Source: Tetragonia tetragonoides
Lineage: Eukaryota > Streptophyta > Magnoliopsida > Caryophyllales > Aizoaceae
Direction of reading: 5' to 3'
NCBI GenBank assembly: GCA_038025085.1
Contig: CM076142.1
Coordinates: 32,270,001-32,334,000 of the forward strand
Length of the DNA stretch: 64,000 nt
Shown here: positions 48,021-59,579 of the stretch, piece after piece
Position numbering within the stretch: the stretch's first letter is position 1
Layout: the number at the start of each line of letters is the position of its first letter
The notes under the pieces: model-generated
The model's input: the letters and a program-made list of their open reading frames with translations, nothing else
What the model was told of the DNA's origin: nothing
Databases searched by the model: none
Program-made: the position numbers and the translations under genes

Positions 48021-48553
48021 CAAAAGTTAAAAGTGATGGTAACCCCAACCCCCTTCAAATCTATGAATTGCAATTATATGGGTAATAACAAGTCACTTGT
48101 TGAGTGGTACGCATTATTATTTCCTCATATGAAAGGTCTATTCTTATGATGTAAATAGTGCATCTGCAATGCTAGAGGTAGAGCTAAACTCTTAATGGAG
48201 ACTTATGTATCCTTTATAAGTGGTGTACATAATTGAAGGGTGCACTTGATAATATCCACCTGTATGAGTGTGGAGTGTGACCGCTCATATGAGGACGTCT
48301 TGGGCAAGATCTACAGAGCTCTTATGAATACCCAAGCGTGGCTAAGAATGATGTGTTCAAAACTGCATTAAATGACTGACTTTTGATATTAGTGTGGATA
48401 ATAAAATTAATTGATTCATAATAAGAAATATTGGTTCATAACATTTTCTATTTCACCATATTTATGTGATTCATATTTTGTTGTCCTATGCTTGGTTCAT
48501 AGCCCAAAAGGAAATAAGACAAATGCATTATATGTTCATTGGTTGATGACGAA

Positions 48554-49493
48554 GGTAGAGAGTTTTGTCAAGTAGGGATTCTAGAGAGATAAGCTCTCCC
48601 CTCTCTCTAGAAACCCCAACAAGCCTTCCTTCTTTTTACACAAATACTATCGCAGAAATACTATTCTCCATTTCTTAGCCATTTCCATCTTCTAGCTATC
48701 GATCTTAGCCTATTTCTCAGTCAAAATCCCAGTTTGCTAGGGTGTTATATCTTATTTGGGGGTGGGAAAGATAAACCGAAAGTCCACCCCTCTCGCGAGC
48801 TATGAGTTCGTCGATCTTCGGCGATCATCTGGTGCCTCTTCTTTGTAGTCTTTTACTCTTAAGTGGCTACCTTTGAATTTCATTTTTGGAGGTTAAATCT
48901 GATTTTGATAACCAGTTTCCTTACAAATTGTAGAATAATTCGTAGATCTGGTAGTAGTAATCTATGAAGAGGATTATAGCTGATTTTAGGCTTTTTGTTT
49001 GGCTGGTTTGGGGCAATATGGAGTTTATGTTGTGTTTAATTTTGAGCTATCTGGTTCCAAAGTGCAAATTGTCGACTCCAGCTCTAAGTTTATCCAATAT
49101 TATGGAAGATTCTTACAGAAGGTCAAGATAGAAGTATTAGAAGGTTTGCCACTACCACTCTAGTGGTGTGTCATTTTTGTTCAGTTTTTTAGTCAGTTTT
49201 TATTGTATTGATGGTTGTTCTTTTAAACCATTGGCCATCATGGATGTGTTACTTGTTCTTGATGGTGAAACTAGTGGTTGTCCTAGCGATGGAGGTATCG
49301 GAGCTTATACTTCCGTAACTTGTCATGGCTCAATCCCTTAACAGGATTAAAGAACATCGTTGAAGAATGAAATCGACATCAACTTATATACTTTTGTTTT
49401 TTAGTGCTGTTACTATTATTCTATTCAAGCCTTTGTACTCATGGCCAATTATGATCGGATTTCTTGCCTTTTCAAAAAAAAAAATAAAAAAAA
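48554..49493 (+). mobile_element. Possible LINE-derived retroposon
   Basis: A CT-rich leader (48590-48610) is followed by non-coding, T-rich sequence ending in '..tttcttgccttttc' and a long A tail at 49472-49493. A weak 13-bp match (ttggttgatgacg before, tcggttggttacg after) may be the flanking duplication. No protein motif is visible, so the class is uncertain. Confidence 0.35.
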
Positions 49494-50116
49494 TCGGTTG
49501 GTTACGTAAATCTTTTTTTAGTTTTTGAAATATGAGGTGCATGGTAAGATAAAGTTTTAAATATTATATTTAGTAACAACACTACTCTAATTATTCATTA
49601 ATGTCACCTCTTTAATAGGATAGTGAAGAAATTTGTCTTGATAATAAGAACAAATAAAGTAACTTTCCGATTTACCCTTAGAAAATGTCACCCAATGCCC
49701 ACCCACTTCTATTCCCACTAAACATTTACTTCTTATTCATGAAAATATCAAACTCTCAATCATTCTCATCCTATCTAAACTCCCTACTGATTAAGAAAGA
49801 AATATTTTTTTTAAAATAATTCTTCTCTTCTCTACTCCATTCTCAACATTCATTGTGGTTGGTGATTGAGTATAAAAAAATTCCATAAATCAATTGGGAG
49901 GTCGGTGTCAATTTATAAGCCCAATTCTCAATTCTTATATCATATATTCATCCCTTAATACCAATTGAGCATGATTGCAAGAGGATATTAGCATTATTTA
50001 ACTCCACTAATCAGGGTCGACCCTTCCAACCCTTCATTGCTTCATAGTATCTTATATTATAATTAGAATATACGTAGGTTGCACGAGAGAACTCCAAAAA
50101 CCATTCCAAGACATTC
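49494..50116. other. AT-rich intergenic DNA
   Basis: No gene or repeat recognised. Confidence 0.4.
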
Positions 50117-51648
50117 TGTGCACTCCCTCCAAAAATCCTCGTAAAAACGCTCGCATTTCCGGCGTCTACCGCGAATTGATTTTTAGTTGGAAATAATGGT
50201 TCTTAAATAATATGTCGCATGCGATTCAAATTAATTATAAAAAATAAAAATTTGCAAATAAGAAGCCGCCACCAATTTTTAAGAAAACAATTGGAAACCA
50301 TCAAAAAGTGCACCCAATTCCTATTGAGAATTGACTCATGCCCATGAGGACTAAATATTGGGTTCGGGGATGTAGGTACGAAATAAATAAAATGAATCTC
50401 ATCTAAATCGCCCGCATAAACGGCCTCTACTAAGCTTACCATGTCAAATATTTATTTATGCTATATGGTTCTACATAAATCATGTCGTCCAAAATCCTAA
50501 ATTAACTAGGCGGGTTAGGAACAACCAAATTACCTATGTTATCACTTTGCACAATTTATACCCAATTTACATGCATACTATTAACAAACATAAATAAGAT
50601 ATAAAGCATTAAATTAACGCTCCAACCTACCAACTTTGCTAAACGCGCCAAGTATTGTATATGCACATCAACAAAACCGTTAGTAACTTCAAACGAATGA
50701 TAATGATGTAAAGACACTAACTTTATGCTAAAATAAACCTAGGAGACTACTATATGCATGCAAAAACTACAAAAAGATGCAAACTTGCATAAACTAATAA
50801 AAAGATGCTAACTTTATATTAACTAACCATGCATAATTATGTACAAAACCCAAAGCATGAAAATTTACTCAACCATAATCAAAAGCTAAATAAAACATGA
50901 TTAATAAGTAATAAACAAGAGATTTAATAAAGAATTAGGCCCTCAGGATGGTTAACCTGGACGTTCTATTCGAACGGGACTAGTAGAATTGGAATTGCTC
51001 TTCGATCTTGGGTGCTAGACTAGGTGTAATGCTTGCTTGGGATCTTAAGATTTCTGAATTCTCTTTGATTTGGGGAAATATGTGCTCTCAATGCTCTCAA
51101 AATTATGAACTGACTGACCTCCTGCAAAAGAGGGTGAAAAGAAGTATTTATAGAGTTAGGGGACGAATTTAGGGGCTTAGGGCAAGAAGCCCGGCGCCAA
51201 AACTCGGCCCAGTTAAAAAGACCGCTCAGCGGCCCCACGGAGGGCAGCTGAGGCCAACGGCTTGCCTAATGGCCCCCGCTGTCACGCGTTGGCCGCCGAG
51301 CAGGCTGCGATGGCCGCCGGGCCTGACGGCGCGCGCGTGACTATGGTTATTTGACTTTTTGTGCTCAGTAAATTATGAAATTGCCCTTGGGCTGACCCAG
51401 GGGGTCGGGATTGAGCGGTTTTGACCCAAGTCTTCGAGACGCGATATCTCTTGATCCAGGAACCTGATTGAGGCAAAGTCAAAGGCGTTGGAATCCTTAT
51501 AACAAGGGTTATCCAAAGACTGAGGTTTCAAGGAACTTGGTCTAGATTTCCGAGCAATGTCCTTTTCTACTTACGTCCATGTTAATCCATTACCATCATC
51601 ATCGGGCGTTGTGGTGTCAAGGGATGAGAACCAATTAGGGTGTCTACA
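50117..51648 (-). repeat. 3' LTR of the large Tat element
   Basis: The 5' side is firm: the minus strand begins TGTAGACACC at 51648, right after the purine tract. The 3' end is proposed at 50117, where the minus strand ends GGAGTGCACA, giving 1532 bp, close to the family A LTR length. The block 'ggttcgggg-t-gtaggtacga' at 50360-50382 corresponds to 'ggttcgggggcgaaggtacga' in family A. GC dyads lie at 51220-51335. The left boundary needs the other LTR to confirm. Confidence 0.7.
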
Positions 51649-51662
51649 GAATCCCCCACTTT
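51649..51662 (-). other. Polypurine tract of the large Tat element
   Basis: On the minus strand it reads AAAGTGGGGGATTC directly before TGTAGACACC. Confidence 0.85.
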
Positions 51663-51784
51663 GGCCGAGCTTGTAAAAGAAAAGGTCAAAGTATTTGCTA
51701 AAAATGCCTGCAGTGTGTTTTGAAAATGCTTTATGTGAGAAAGAAGGAAAGATAAACTCCTGACCGCCTGTGGTCAGGGTTACC

Positions 51785-51996
51785 TGCTTTGCGGGGGCTG
51801 ACGCGACACTAATTTTAATAGCTTCATCGTCAAAGAGCGTTGCGTTTCTCTGCTTTGCGGGTGCCAACGAGACGCTAATTGTAATAGTTTCAACATCAAA
51901 GAGCGTTGCGTTGCTCTGCTTTGCGGGTGCCAACGTGACGCTAATTGTAATAGCCTCAACGTTAAAGAGCGTTGTGTTGCTCTGCTTTAGTGATGC
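51785..51996 (-). repeat. 66-bp tandem repeat, just over three copies
   Basis: 'tgctttgcggg' starts at 51785, 51851 and 51917, an exact 66-bp period, with a partial fourth copy near 51980. The spacing keeps a frame open on the minus strand (51571-52023) with a repeated PAKQ-x-NATLF word, but there is no evidence it is translated. It lies 120 bp from the purine tract, the same position as the 65-bp array of family A. Confidence 0.92.
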
Positions 51997-52244
51997 CTGT
52001 GTTTTGGAAAATTGTGCCTGCAAAATGGAATAAAGTGCATGTGCCTGAAAAGAGTAGATATAAGGCTCGGCCCTGCAAAAAGGGATAATGCCGGGTCCCT
52101 AGGATAGGAAACCAAGCTGTGGGAGCAAAAGAGTCATTTCGGGCGATATGTTCGAATCTCCCGGGCTTCCAACGGTCGAGAAATGCAATCCCGCGCGGAA
52201 TTCAAACTCGTGGGTCCGTCCCGCGAGGGGCAAACGAAAAAACG

Positions 52245-52405
52245 GGTTCGGCGGCCATGCGCAGGGCCGCGGAGCGCTGAGCGACCTTTACGGGCCCGCT
52301 CAGCGGCTCGGAACGCCGTGCGGAGGCTATCAGGGAGGCCGCTGGGGCCAGCGGCTGGGCCGCTGAGCCTGGGCGGCCTTGAACCGGGCCGTTGGGCCGG
52401 TTCAG
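52245..52405 (+). promoter_or_regulatory. GC-rich dyad cluster upstream of antisense PMD gene
   Basis: Repeated GC dyads in AT-rich surroundings: 'gagcgctgagcga', 'ccgctcagcgg', 'ccgctggggccagcgg', 'gggccgctgagc', 'ccgggccgttgggccgg'. They end about 300 bp upstream of the start codon at 52705. No clear TATA box was found here. The promoter role is an inference from the parallel with 55910-56100. Confidence 0.5.
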
Positions 52406-52704
52406 AGGCGAAAACGGGCTTTTTGTGTGAGGAAGCCCAATTTTTGGTCATTTTTCCCCAAAAATTTCGAGACTCTCTCTCTCTACCTCCATTGTTGCCC
52501 AACCTTCATTTCTTGCTCAAAATTGCTTGTTTTTGCTTGCATTTGCTTAGGTTTGCATAATCTTTCAATAATTTGAAGTTTATTTGTGATTTCTCACAAA
52601 TTTGGGCTGAATTTGAGAGTGTATTTTTGAAACCCTTGGAGAGAGAAAATCCCAATTCTCCATTTTTGCTTGTTTGCTCTTGCTTGCTTTGCTCATAACT
52701 CTTC

Positions 52705-55470
52705 ATGGCTCCTAAATTGGTGAAGAAGAGAAGTAGGAGGACCGAAGTCCGGGATAAGGTTGAAGAAATGGACATCTTCACCAAAACTTTTCCTTCCCAT
52801 GCCAAGCCTTCCAAGAGGAAGCCAAATGTGGCTTTTCCTCAAGATAGGTATACACGGTCGGATAGGATGCGCGACATCATTTGGGATCGGTCGGAGTTGC
52901 TCTTTCGACCGGAGACTCACTTGAGTTCCCGTGCTTCCAAGTTTGTGGTAAGCCTCAAACCTTGAATTCATAGTTTTATGCATTGAATTTTAGTTTATAT
53001 GCTTTGCCTTGAGTAGAATTTGTGTAGAGATTGTATGCAATTATCAAGTTTGTAGCGCATGTGATCTTGCGCGGCTTGAACCAACTTAGAAACATTCTTA
53101 GGATTGAACATTTGGTTGAAATGTGAACCTAAGGAGTTGCAAATTGATCATAGGAACCCGACGGGAATTTGAAGCCGCATGGTAACTATGGTTCTTCGGT
53201 GAAGCTTTTTAAGATCTTACACAAAGAGGTGCAAAGTTCTGTTTTGGGTGCGGGGTTTGGGCCCCTTTTGAAAGCGGCGGACCCGGTTGAGAGAGTCAAA
53301 AGGTGCATTGTCCGCTTGTCCTTGGAACATTTTTGGGATACCACCAACACGTTCCACTTCCCTAATGGGGAGATGATGATCAGTCCCTCGGAGTTTGCTA
53401 TGCTGACTGGGGTGCCCTGCGTGGGTACGCCCATTGTGTATGAAGTTTCCATTTGGAAACGTAAGACTGAGATGGTGGAGTTGTTCGGCCCGTGGGGAAA
53501 CACTTGGGGTCACCATTATCGTCCCTATAGCGAGCTCTATGCTGCTTTGACTGACGTGAGGTATAAGAGAAATACCTCGGTGGAGCAGAAAGCGAGGAAG
53601 TTCATTGCCTACCTCCTTGCCACCACTATCTTTGGTGACAAGGGAGAGCGTATTCATGCTATTTACCTCCCTAGCTTGTTGGATTGGAAGAGGGTGAGAG
53701 AGTACAACTGGGGGTTGCCAGGCTACGCCAACCTCTTGAGGTGCATGCGGTTTGCTTGCCGCGTGAATGACGAGGGATACAAGCAGTCGACTCTTCCTCC
53801 CGTGAGCTTGTGCGATTTTTGGAAGGCCTTGCCGGTGCGTTTTGTTTTTGTATCTGCTTTGTGATTTGCATGATTTAAGTGTATGGTGCTTAATTTCATG
53901 TTTCGATGTAGCCTTAGTTCTTTGAGCATTTCTCGGACATGGCGCCTATGGGCTGGGAGTTAGACCTCCCGGTTTGCAGGCGTGGCGTGATAGGGGTCCT
54001 GCGCCTTTCCAGACTCTTCAGCAGTACGGGGAGGCCCTCCTGCGCCTAGACTGGCACAAGGTAACGCAATTTTGTTTTTTTTGCATGGATTGTATTTCTT
54101 GGTGTGGAAATATCTTATGTTGCATGTTTGCGTAGATTGACTACTTCCCTTGGGCGAAGTACCATGGGTTGGCTTCAGATGCTGTCCTGGCATCTAGGGC
54201 GATAGACCGCCAGAGGATCCTGATTGCGGGTCCGTTCTCTTTCGAGTGGTATTTGGGAGAGCGGATCTTCCGTTAGGTTTATCCTGATGTGGTGGGACCG
54301 AGGATTCCCTTGGATCCTCCCTCGACCATGTTCCTGGTGAGGTGCTTGTCTCACGAGCAGGTTGCGACGGCCATGGTGGGCTCGGATGCTATGCGGTATT
54401 TGAGGGAGCCTGCTGAGGACCTTGCGGGGCACTACGAGCAGTTCCATCGTGATCGCCTCATGCCTTCATTTGTGGGCTTGAAGGTAAGAACTTTATATTT
54501 GTTATTCTATGCCTTTCTTGTTTTGTTGGTTGCTAACCTTCTTTGCTTCATAGGAGCCTCGGGTTGACGCCATCGACGTGGATGTCCCGGATATGTGGGT
54601 CCTAGGTCGGGATTATGGCGGGAAAGAGTGTTGGGGAGAGGTCCCTACGACGGAGGACCTTGATGAGGATATCCAAGGCCTTCCTCTTCCAGTTGGCCAT
54701 CCAGGGGTAAATTTGTAATTTTACCTGTTGCATGTGATTTTTACCGCTTTCATGCTTGTATTGACTTTTCTTTGCGTAGCTTGACCGTGAGCAGACCGGG
54801 AGGGTTTTTAAGATGATGCATGCCATGAAGTCCTGGATATCTCGAGCTCTTTCGAAGGGCACTTGCTCAAGAGCTGACTTGGATAAAGTGAGCTTGACTT
54901 TGCATCTTCAAAGTTGTGTGATTTGAGAAATGTATCTTATATGTTTGGTGGGTTGCAGGTTGAGTACCGTCGGCCCCTTCCTCGTCGGTCACCACAGGTG
55001 GTTATGTCTGATGATGAGGTTGTGAGCTCTCCTAAGCGTAGCCCTTCTCGCGAGAGGATCCCTCGGAGGGAGAGTCCTAGGAGAGAGAGAGAGAGCCTGT
55101 ACATCGGACGGAACGTCCTGGTGGGAGTAGGATGACTCAGTTTGTGGAGCCTACTCCTATGCCTATGCCGATGTATCCTTCTTATCCTGGGTATGCGGGG
55201 TATGCTCCTTATGGTGGTCTTTACTACCAGCCCCTTGTTCCTGCTCCTATGATGCCTACCATGCCTACTCGTTCTTCGTGGGGGTATGATTCGAGTTATG
55301 CCGAAGAGGGGTGCTCGTATCGGGAGCCTGCCCGTCACTCTTCCTTTGACCCTGGCTAGTTGGCGGCGTCAATCTTTGGTGATGAGCCACGGAGGTCGGA
55401 GGACCACTTTGAGGTGCTCCGCACGGATGCTGATGCGGGTGATGATTTCTATGATAATGTATTTGTGTGA
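52705..55470 (+). pseudogene. PMD gene (extra gene 1), antisense to pol, seven exons
   Basis: The start is MAPKLVKKRSRRTEVRDKVE (basic head). Exons inferred from GT...AG borders and protein continuity are 52705-52947, 53154-53834, 53912 or 53918-54060, 54136-54483, 54554-54706, 54780-54887 and 54959-55470. The introns lie between codons. PMD signatures are VRLSLEHFWDTTNTFHFPNG, SEFAMLTGVP, LLATTIFGDKG, and WGLPGYANLLRCMR without the last residue; FEWYLGERIFR and RIPLDPPSTMFLV follow. The last exon is Arg/Ser-rich then Pro/Tyr/Met-rich (PMPMYPSYPGYAGYAPYGG). Damage: stop at 54274, stop at 55357, possible stop at 53915, frameshift near 53985, and frameshift in a GA run near 55090. The cellular relatives MAIN/MAIL1 act in silencing and genome stability. 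The role here is unknown. Confidence 0.82.
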
Positions 55471-55900
55471 AATACATTTTTGGTCCGTTGTATTATTGAA
55501 CAAATATTCGAACTTTGTTTTGTAAAATATTGCCGCTTTATTGGTCCCTGCATATAATTAGGCTAATGCAAATGCACAGGTAGTCAAGCAAAAAGGCAAG
55601 TAATAGCCATGTAGCGAAAAATGGTACAGCCAAAAAGTTTAAATTGGGTGTACCCTATCCCCCCTAAAAAAAATGAAAAAAAAGGAAAGGGGTGCAAAAA
55701 ATGAAATGAAATTAACAAAAAAGGGATTAATGAAAATAAAAGATGATAATCATCCAAAAAGAAATAAGGAAATTGTGGGGTTCCTATAAATAATTAAGAA
55801 AATAAGTGAAAAATAGTAATACTAGAAGAAATAGGAAACTAAGCCAAATTGGAATTCAAAACGGTTAAAGAAAGTGTCCAAAATCGGGTAGAAGAGGGTT
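55471..55900. other. Spacer between the two antisense genes
   Basis: A-rich non-coding sequence with A-rich simple repeats at 55665-55750. It probably contains the 3' untranslated region of the upstream gene and distal promoter of the next. No motif identified. Confidence 0.5.
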
Positions 55901-55909
55901 GTCTAGAAA

Positions 55910-56100
55910 AAGAAGCTCGGCGGCCAAAGGAAGGTGCTCAGCGGCTGACGCGAAGGAGTGGGGGTCAATAGAGGGGCCGCCAGACTCAGCGGCTGGGCCG
56001 CGGAGGCTTGGCGGCTGGCCGCGGAGTTTTAGCGGCTGGGCCGCTGGGCCTTGGCTGCCATATCGTGGCCACCGAGCCCTCGGCGGCTGTCCTATGGGCT
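55910..56100 (+). promoter_or_regulatory. GC-rich dyad cluster upstream of extra gene 2
   Basis: At least six copies of 'agcggctg(g)gccgc' or 'ggcggctggccgcgg' type words occur in 190 bp, in both orientations, ending about 60 bp before a TATA box. The layout (dyads then TATA) copies that of the family A LTR U3 region. Confidence 0.6.
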
Positions 56101-56157
56101 GCTGAAGCCTTTTTTTTCGACGGGTTACCATATTTTCGTCTTTTTTCGCGCGAGCCC

Positions 56158-56164
56158 TATATAA
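56158..56164 (+). promoter_or_regulatory. TATA box of extra gene 2
   Basis: TATATAA lies in the context 'gcgagccctatataagcc', about 102 bp upstream of the ATG at 56266. The context is close to 'cacgcctatataaac' in the family A LTR. Confidence 0.65.
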
Positions 56165-56265
56165 GCCTTGGATTAATCCAGTTTTGGGACATCACCTTCA
56201 TAATTCCATAGCGATAGAGAGCTTTTTAGAGAGAGAAACCCCCCCAATTAATTTAGATTTCAGCC

Positions 56266-57799
56266 ATGACCAGTTTTGAGGTTAAGTTTGATAAGTGGTT
56301 GTAATCCATGACCCCTGAAGAGAGGATGAGACTTGTGCCTTTTCACTTGAATGCTCTTTTCCACTTGAAGCATGTTCAAGTTGTTTGGAACCTCCTTGAG
56401 GCTGCGGTTGAATTTTGGGATGACAAACTCCATGTTTTTAGATTCGGGTACAATGAATTATGTCCTCTTCCCGAAGAATTTGCCGCCATACTTGGGTTCC
56501 CTCATGATCAAGCTCCTGCAACTCCATGGCTCGGGCCAACCTTGAAGGCTACTATAAAATGTATCTTAGTTTATCCCCAACACAAGCCTCTTCTGTGGCT
56601 AGGACCGGTGATCTAGACCTTAATGGTGTAATTGATATCCTTTTCCCCAAGGTAAGGGATGATCATAATGAGACATATTATAGGCGTGCTTTTATCTTAT
56701 GTCTCTTACATAGGTACCTCTTTGTTGGTGGAGGTAATAATGGTAAAACTTGTATGCTTAGAATTGTTGAACAAATTCAAACGATTTTACCCCTATGTCT
56801 CTTGTTCTTGGTGAAACCCTAATGTGCTTGGACCGCAAGAAACAAGAACCATCACGTGATGGATGGACGGGAAGCCCTCTTCTCCTTCAAGTCAGTGCTT
56901 GAATAATTGCTTTGGATATATTTATAAAGGTTGAATCTTTAATGGATATCTAACTTTATTATTTTTTTTTGTTTGTGTTTTTGCAGATATGGCTTTTGGA
57001 GCATATGTGTTTCATTGAGAGGCCAACTAATGCGCTCAAGTATCAACCAAAGAAGTTTCCTGCCCGCCGAAGGCTTTATTATGAATCCACCATTGATGAA
57101 TGGCGTGGATACCTTAACTCTTGCCCTTTGCTAATATGGACTCTCAAGTGGTGGGGCCTAATATCCGCAATCGGATGTAGCAAGGAGACGGGATATTATC
57201 AAATCCTTGGTCTTCAAAATTTGACTTACATATTTCCTAGCCGTATCATGCGGCAACATAGAAAACGCCAGATCATCCCACAGAAGGATAGTGTTGTGCC
57301 TGCTACCTGGATTTTGACTATTAGTATGGTGAGATCTTGGGAGTGTGCATGAGATCGTCGCCCTAAGTGGACCATTCCTCACATCAAGGCCCCAACGGCC
57401 ATATCTTCAGCTTATGAAGCTTGGATGGATTGTAATACGGAAGGCCGTCGTGCATGTAGAAAATCTGAGCAAGAGGATCTTAAGGCCCAATCGGTCAAGG
57501 TGAGCTTAAGGCTTTCGAACCCCAATGATCCTAAAGGGAAGGGTAAGCAAAAGGGAGTCAAGCATGTGAAAAATGTTCTCAACCCGAAGGCCAAGAAAGC
57601 TTTAGCCAAGATTACTATGAAGCCGGAGGAGAAGCCCCAAATTCGGGCCAATGATCACGAACCTTCTTCAAGTGTTCCTCTAATGGAGGTTGAAAAAGAA
57701 GAAGAGCCCGTGGTTCGAGAGACATGGGCTCCCAAGGAACATGAAGTGGAAGGCCCAAAGGTTGATGAACCCATGGAGGATGTGGTCCCTACTACCTAA
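56266..57799 (+). pseudogene. PMD-like/transposase-associated gene (extra gene 2), antisense to pol
   Basis: ATG at 56266 (MTSFEVKFDKWL), then a stop at 56302. The frame continues MTPEERMRLVPFHLNALFHL, EAAVEFWDDKLHVFRFGYNE and LCPLPEEFAAILGFP, which resembles the PMD pattern 'FWD..t..FrFg..ElcPt.eEfaailG'. A frameshift near 56530 leads to a second frame to 56822, with another shift near 56810. A GTCAGT...TTGCAG intron spans 56891-56986. The last exon (56987-57799) has IWLLEHMCFIERPTNALKYQ, DEWRGYLNSCP and WWGLISAIGCSKETGYYQIL, a stop at 57350, then a Lys-rich and acidic tail (PKGKGKQKGVKHVK). Such proteins are common in plant transposon annotations. No biochemical function is established. The gene is non-functional here. 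Confidence 0.75.
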
Positions 57800-58155
57800 G
57801 CTAGGAGTAGTCTACTTATGAAGTACTCTTTTTTGGAGCATGTCTTAGCTTAGGATTGCTTTTTATTTGCTTTAAATTCAATAAGGGTGATATGCCCCTT
57901 CTTTAGATTTAATTTGTTTTTATTATTTGGGAATTGCCAAGTCTTGTAATGGACTTTATTATTATTTATGGAGACATGCTTATTTTAATATTGCAACCTT
58001 GTGTTTATTATGTGCACAATTTTTAACAACTTTTGAATGCAAATTTGATGAAGGGGTCGGGCCAAATTACTGTAATTGGGTTGTCCTACGTATCCTTTTA
58101 GGGGAATCAGGACGCTCGTAGTTCTTATCCATTTGTTTTTTTAAAATTAAATCCC

Positions 58156-58194
<39 letters not shown>

Positions 58195-58250
58195 CCGGGA
58201 TTAATTAGCCTTGTATGGGCCTCTCGAAAGTGCAATATTGGGTGTCTTGC
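57800..58250. other. Spacer between extra gene 2 and pol
   Basis: It contains the 'ttgtcctacgtatcc' word near 58081 shared with the gag-only element, and a run of 38 T at 58157-58194. No gene. Confidence 0.6.
58157..58194. repeat. Homopolymer run, 38 T
   Basis: An uninterrupted T run between the convergent 3' ends of extra gene 2 and pol. The length may be unreliable in assembly. Confidence 0.95.
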
Positions 58251-59560
58251 CTAAGCATAGAACCTCTTTAATTGGTCCATGTTTATCCATTGACTAAATT
58301 CAATCTTGTCTAAATCTGCCAATCTTGCAGCGCCACCTGTTAAGATCTTTGTGATGATAAACGGGTCTGACCAGTTGGGTCGAAATTTGCCTCTTGGATC
58401 AGTGACATTGGCTCTTACCTCCTTGACTACTAAATCTCCGACCTTAAGGTCCCTCATTTTGAGCCTTTGGTTAAAGTGCCTAGTTAGTCTCTTTTCATAG
58501 ACTCTTACATTGTGCAAAGCTTGCCACCTTTTCTCATCTAGCAGGGCTAATTGGTCATAGCGGGCTTGGACCCAATCCACCTCTGGAATTTGACTTTCTA
58601 AAACAATCGTTAGAGATGGGACCTCTAGCTCGATTGGCAATACGGCTTCCATTCCGTAAACTAAGGAGTATGACATTGCTCCTGTTGATGCGCGAACCGA
58701 TGTCCTGTAACCCCAAAGTGCGAATGGCAACTTGTCTGACCAGTCGTGGTAATTTTCTGACATTCTTTCAATGATTTTCTTGATGTTCTTGTTAGCTGCC
58801 TCTATTGCACCGTTTGTTTGCGGCCTGTAGGGAGACGACTTTCGATGCTGGATTTTAAATTGGGCTAACAACTCAATCACTTCTTTCATGAAGTGTGACC
58901 CATTATCACTGATGATTTCTTAGGGAACCCCATATCTAGCTATTATGTTATTCTTAATGAATTTGACCACATGCTTTGCTTTGAGTTTTGCGTATGATTG
59001 CGCTTCGACTCATTTGGTAAATTAGTTGATTGCGACTAGGATATATTCGTGACCTCCTTTTCCTGTCGGGGTTATTTTACCGATGATGTCGATTCCCCAA
59101 GCCGAGAAAGGCCAAGGTGAGGTGAAGGTATACAGTGGGCTTGGTGGTAGATCTTGTAGATTTGCATGGGTCTGGCATTGTACACATCTTTTGACAAATT
59201 CACAACAGTCTTTTTCCATTGTTGTCCAATAGTACCCAAACCTTATTATTTTCCTGGATAGCGTCATACCGTTCATGTGCGGTCCACAGACTCCTGCGTG
59301 TACCTCTCTTAAGACCTTATGGGCCATTTCAGTACCTAGGCATAGGAGGTTGACTCCGTTTGGGCTTTTCTTGTATATTTGACCTTGTACCTCTAAGAAT
59401 TGGGCCGCGAGCCTTCTGAGTGCTTTCTGGGCTCTAGTGCTAGAATCAGGAGGGTAGAGCTGGTAAACGAGAAGATTCCTTATGTCAGTGTACCATTCAT
59501 CTTCTTCATCGTGGAACACTTACAAAGCGTCACAATATGAAGGCTCGGATCTCCTTTGTA
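58251..59560 (-). pseudogene. Tat integrase, degenerate
   Basis: The N-terminal HHCC zinc region is in 59519-59022 (EVHAGVCGPHMNG ... FVKRCVQCQTH). The first catalytic Asp lies in FSAWGIDIIGK. After stops near 59020 and 59000 the second Asp lies in IISDNGSHF, preceded by a stop at 58921. The Glu lies in RPQTNGAIEAANKNIKKI. The C-terminal chromatin/DNA-binding part continues through KVGDLVVKEVRAN and PRGKFRPNWSDPFIITKIL to a stop at 58251. Integrase inserts the cDNA into the genome. The DDE residues are all readable but the frame is broken. Confidence 0.88.
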
Positions 59561-59579
59561 CACAGATGGGCATCATCCG

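Noticed and set aside
51571..52023. 150-residue minus-strand frame with repeats
   Set aside because: It is open only because a 66-bp tandem repeat keeps the frame. It lies in the 3' non-coding region of the Tat element.
53169..53503. Minus-strand frames opposite the PMD exons
   Set aside because: They are shadows of the plus-strand coding sequence and show no motifs.
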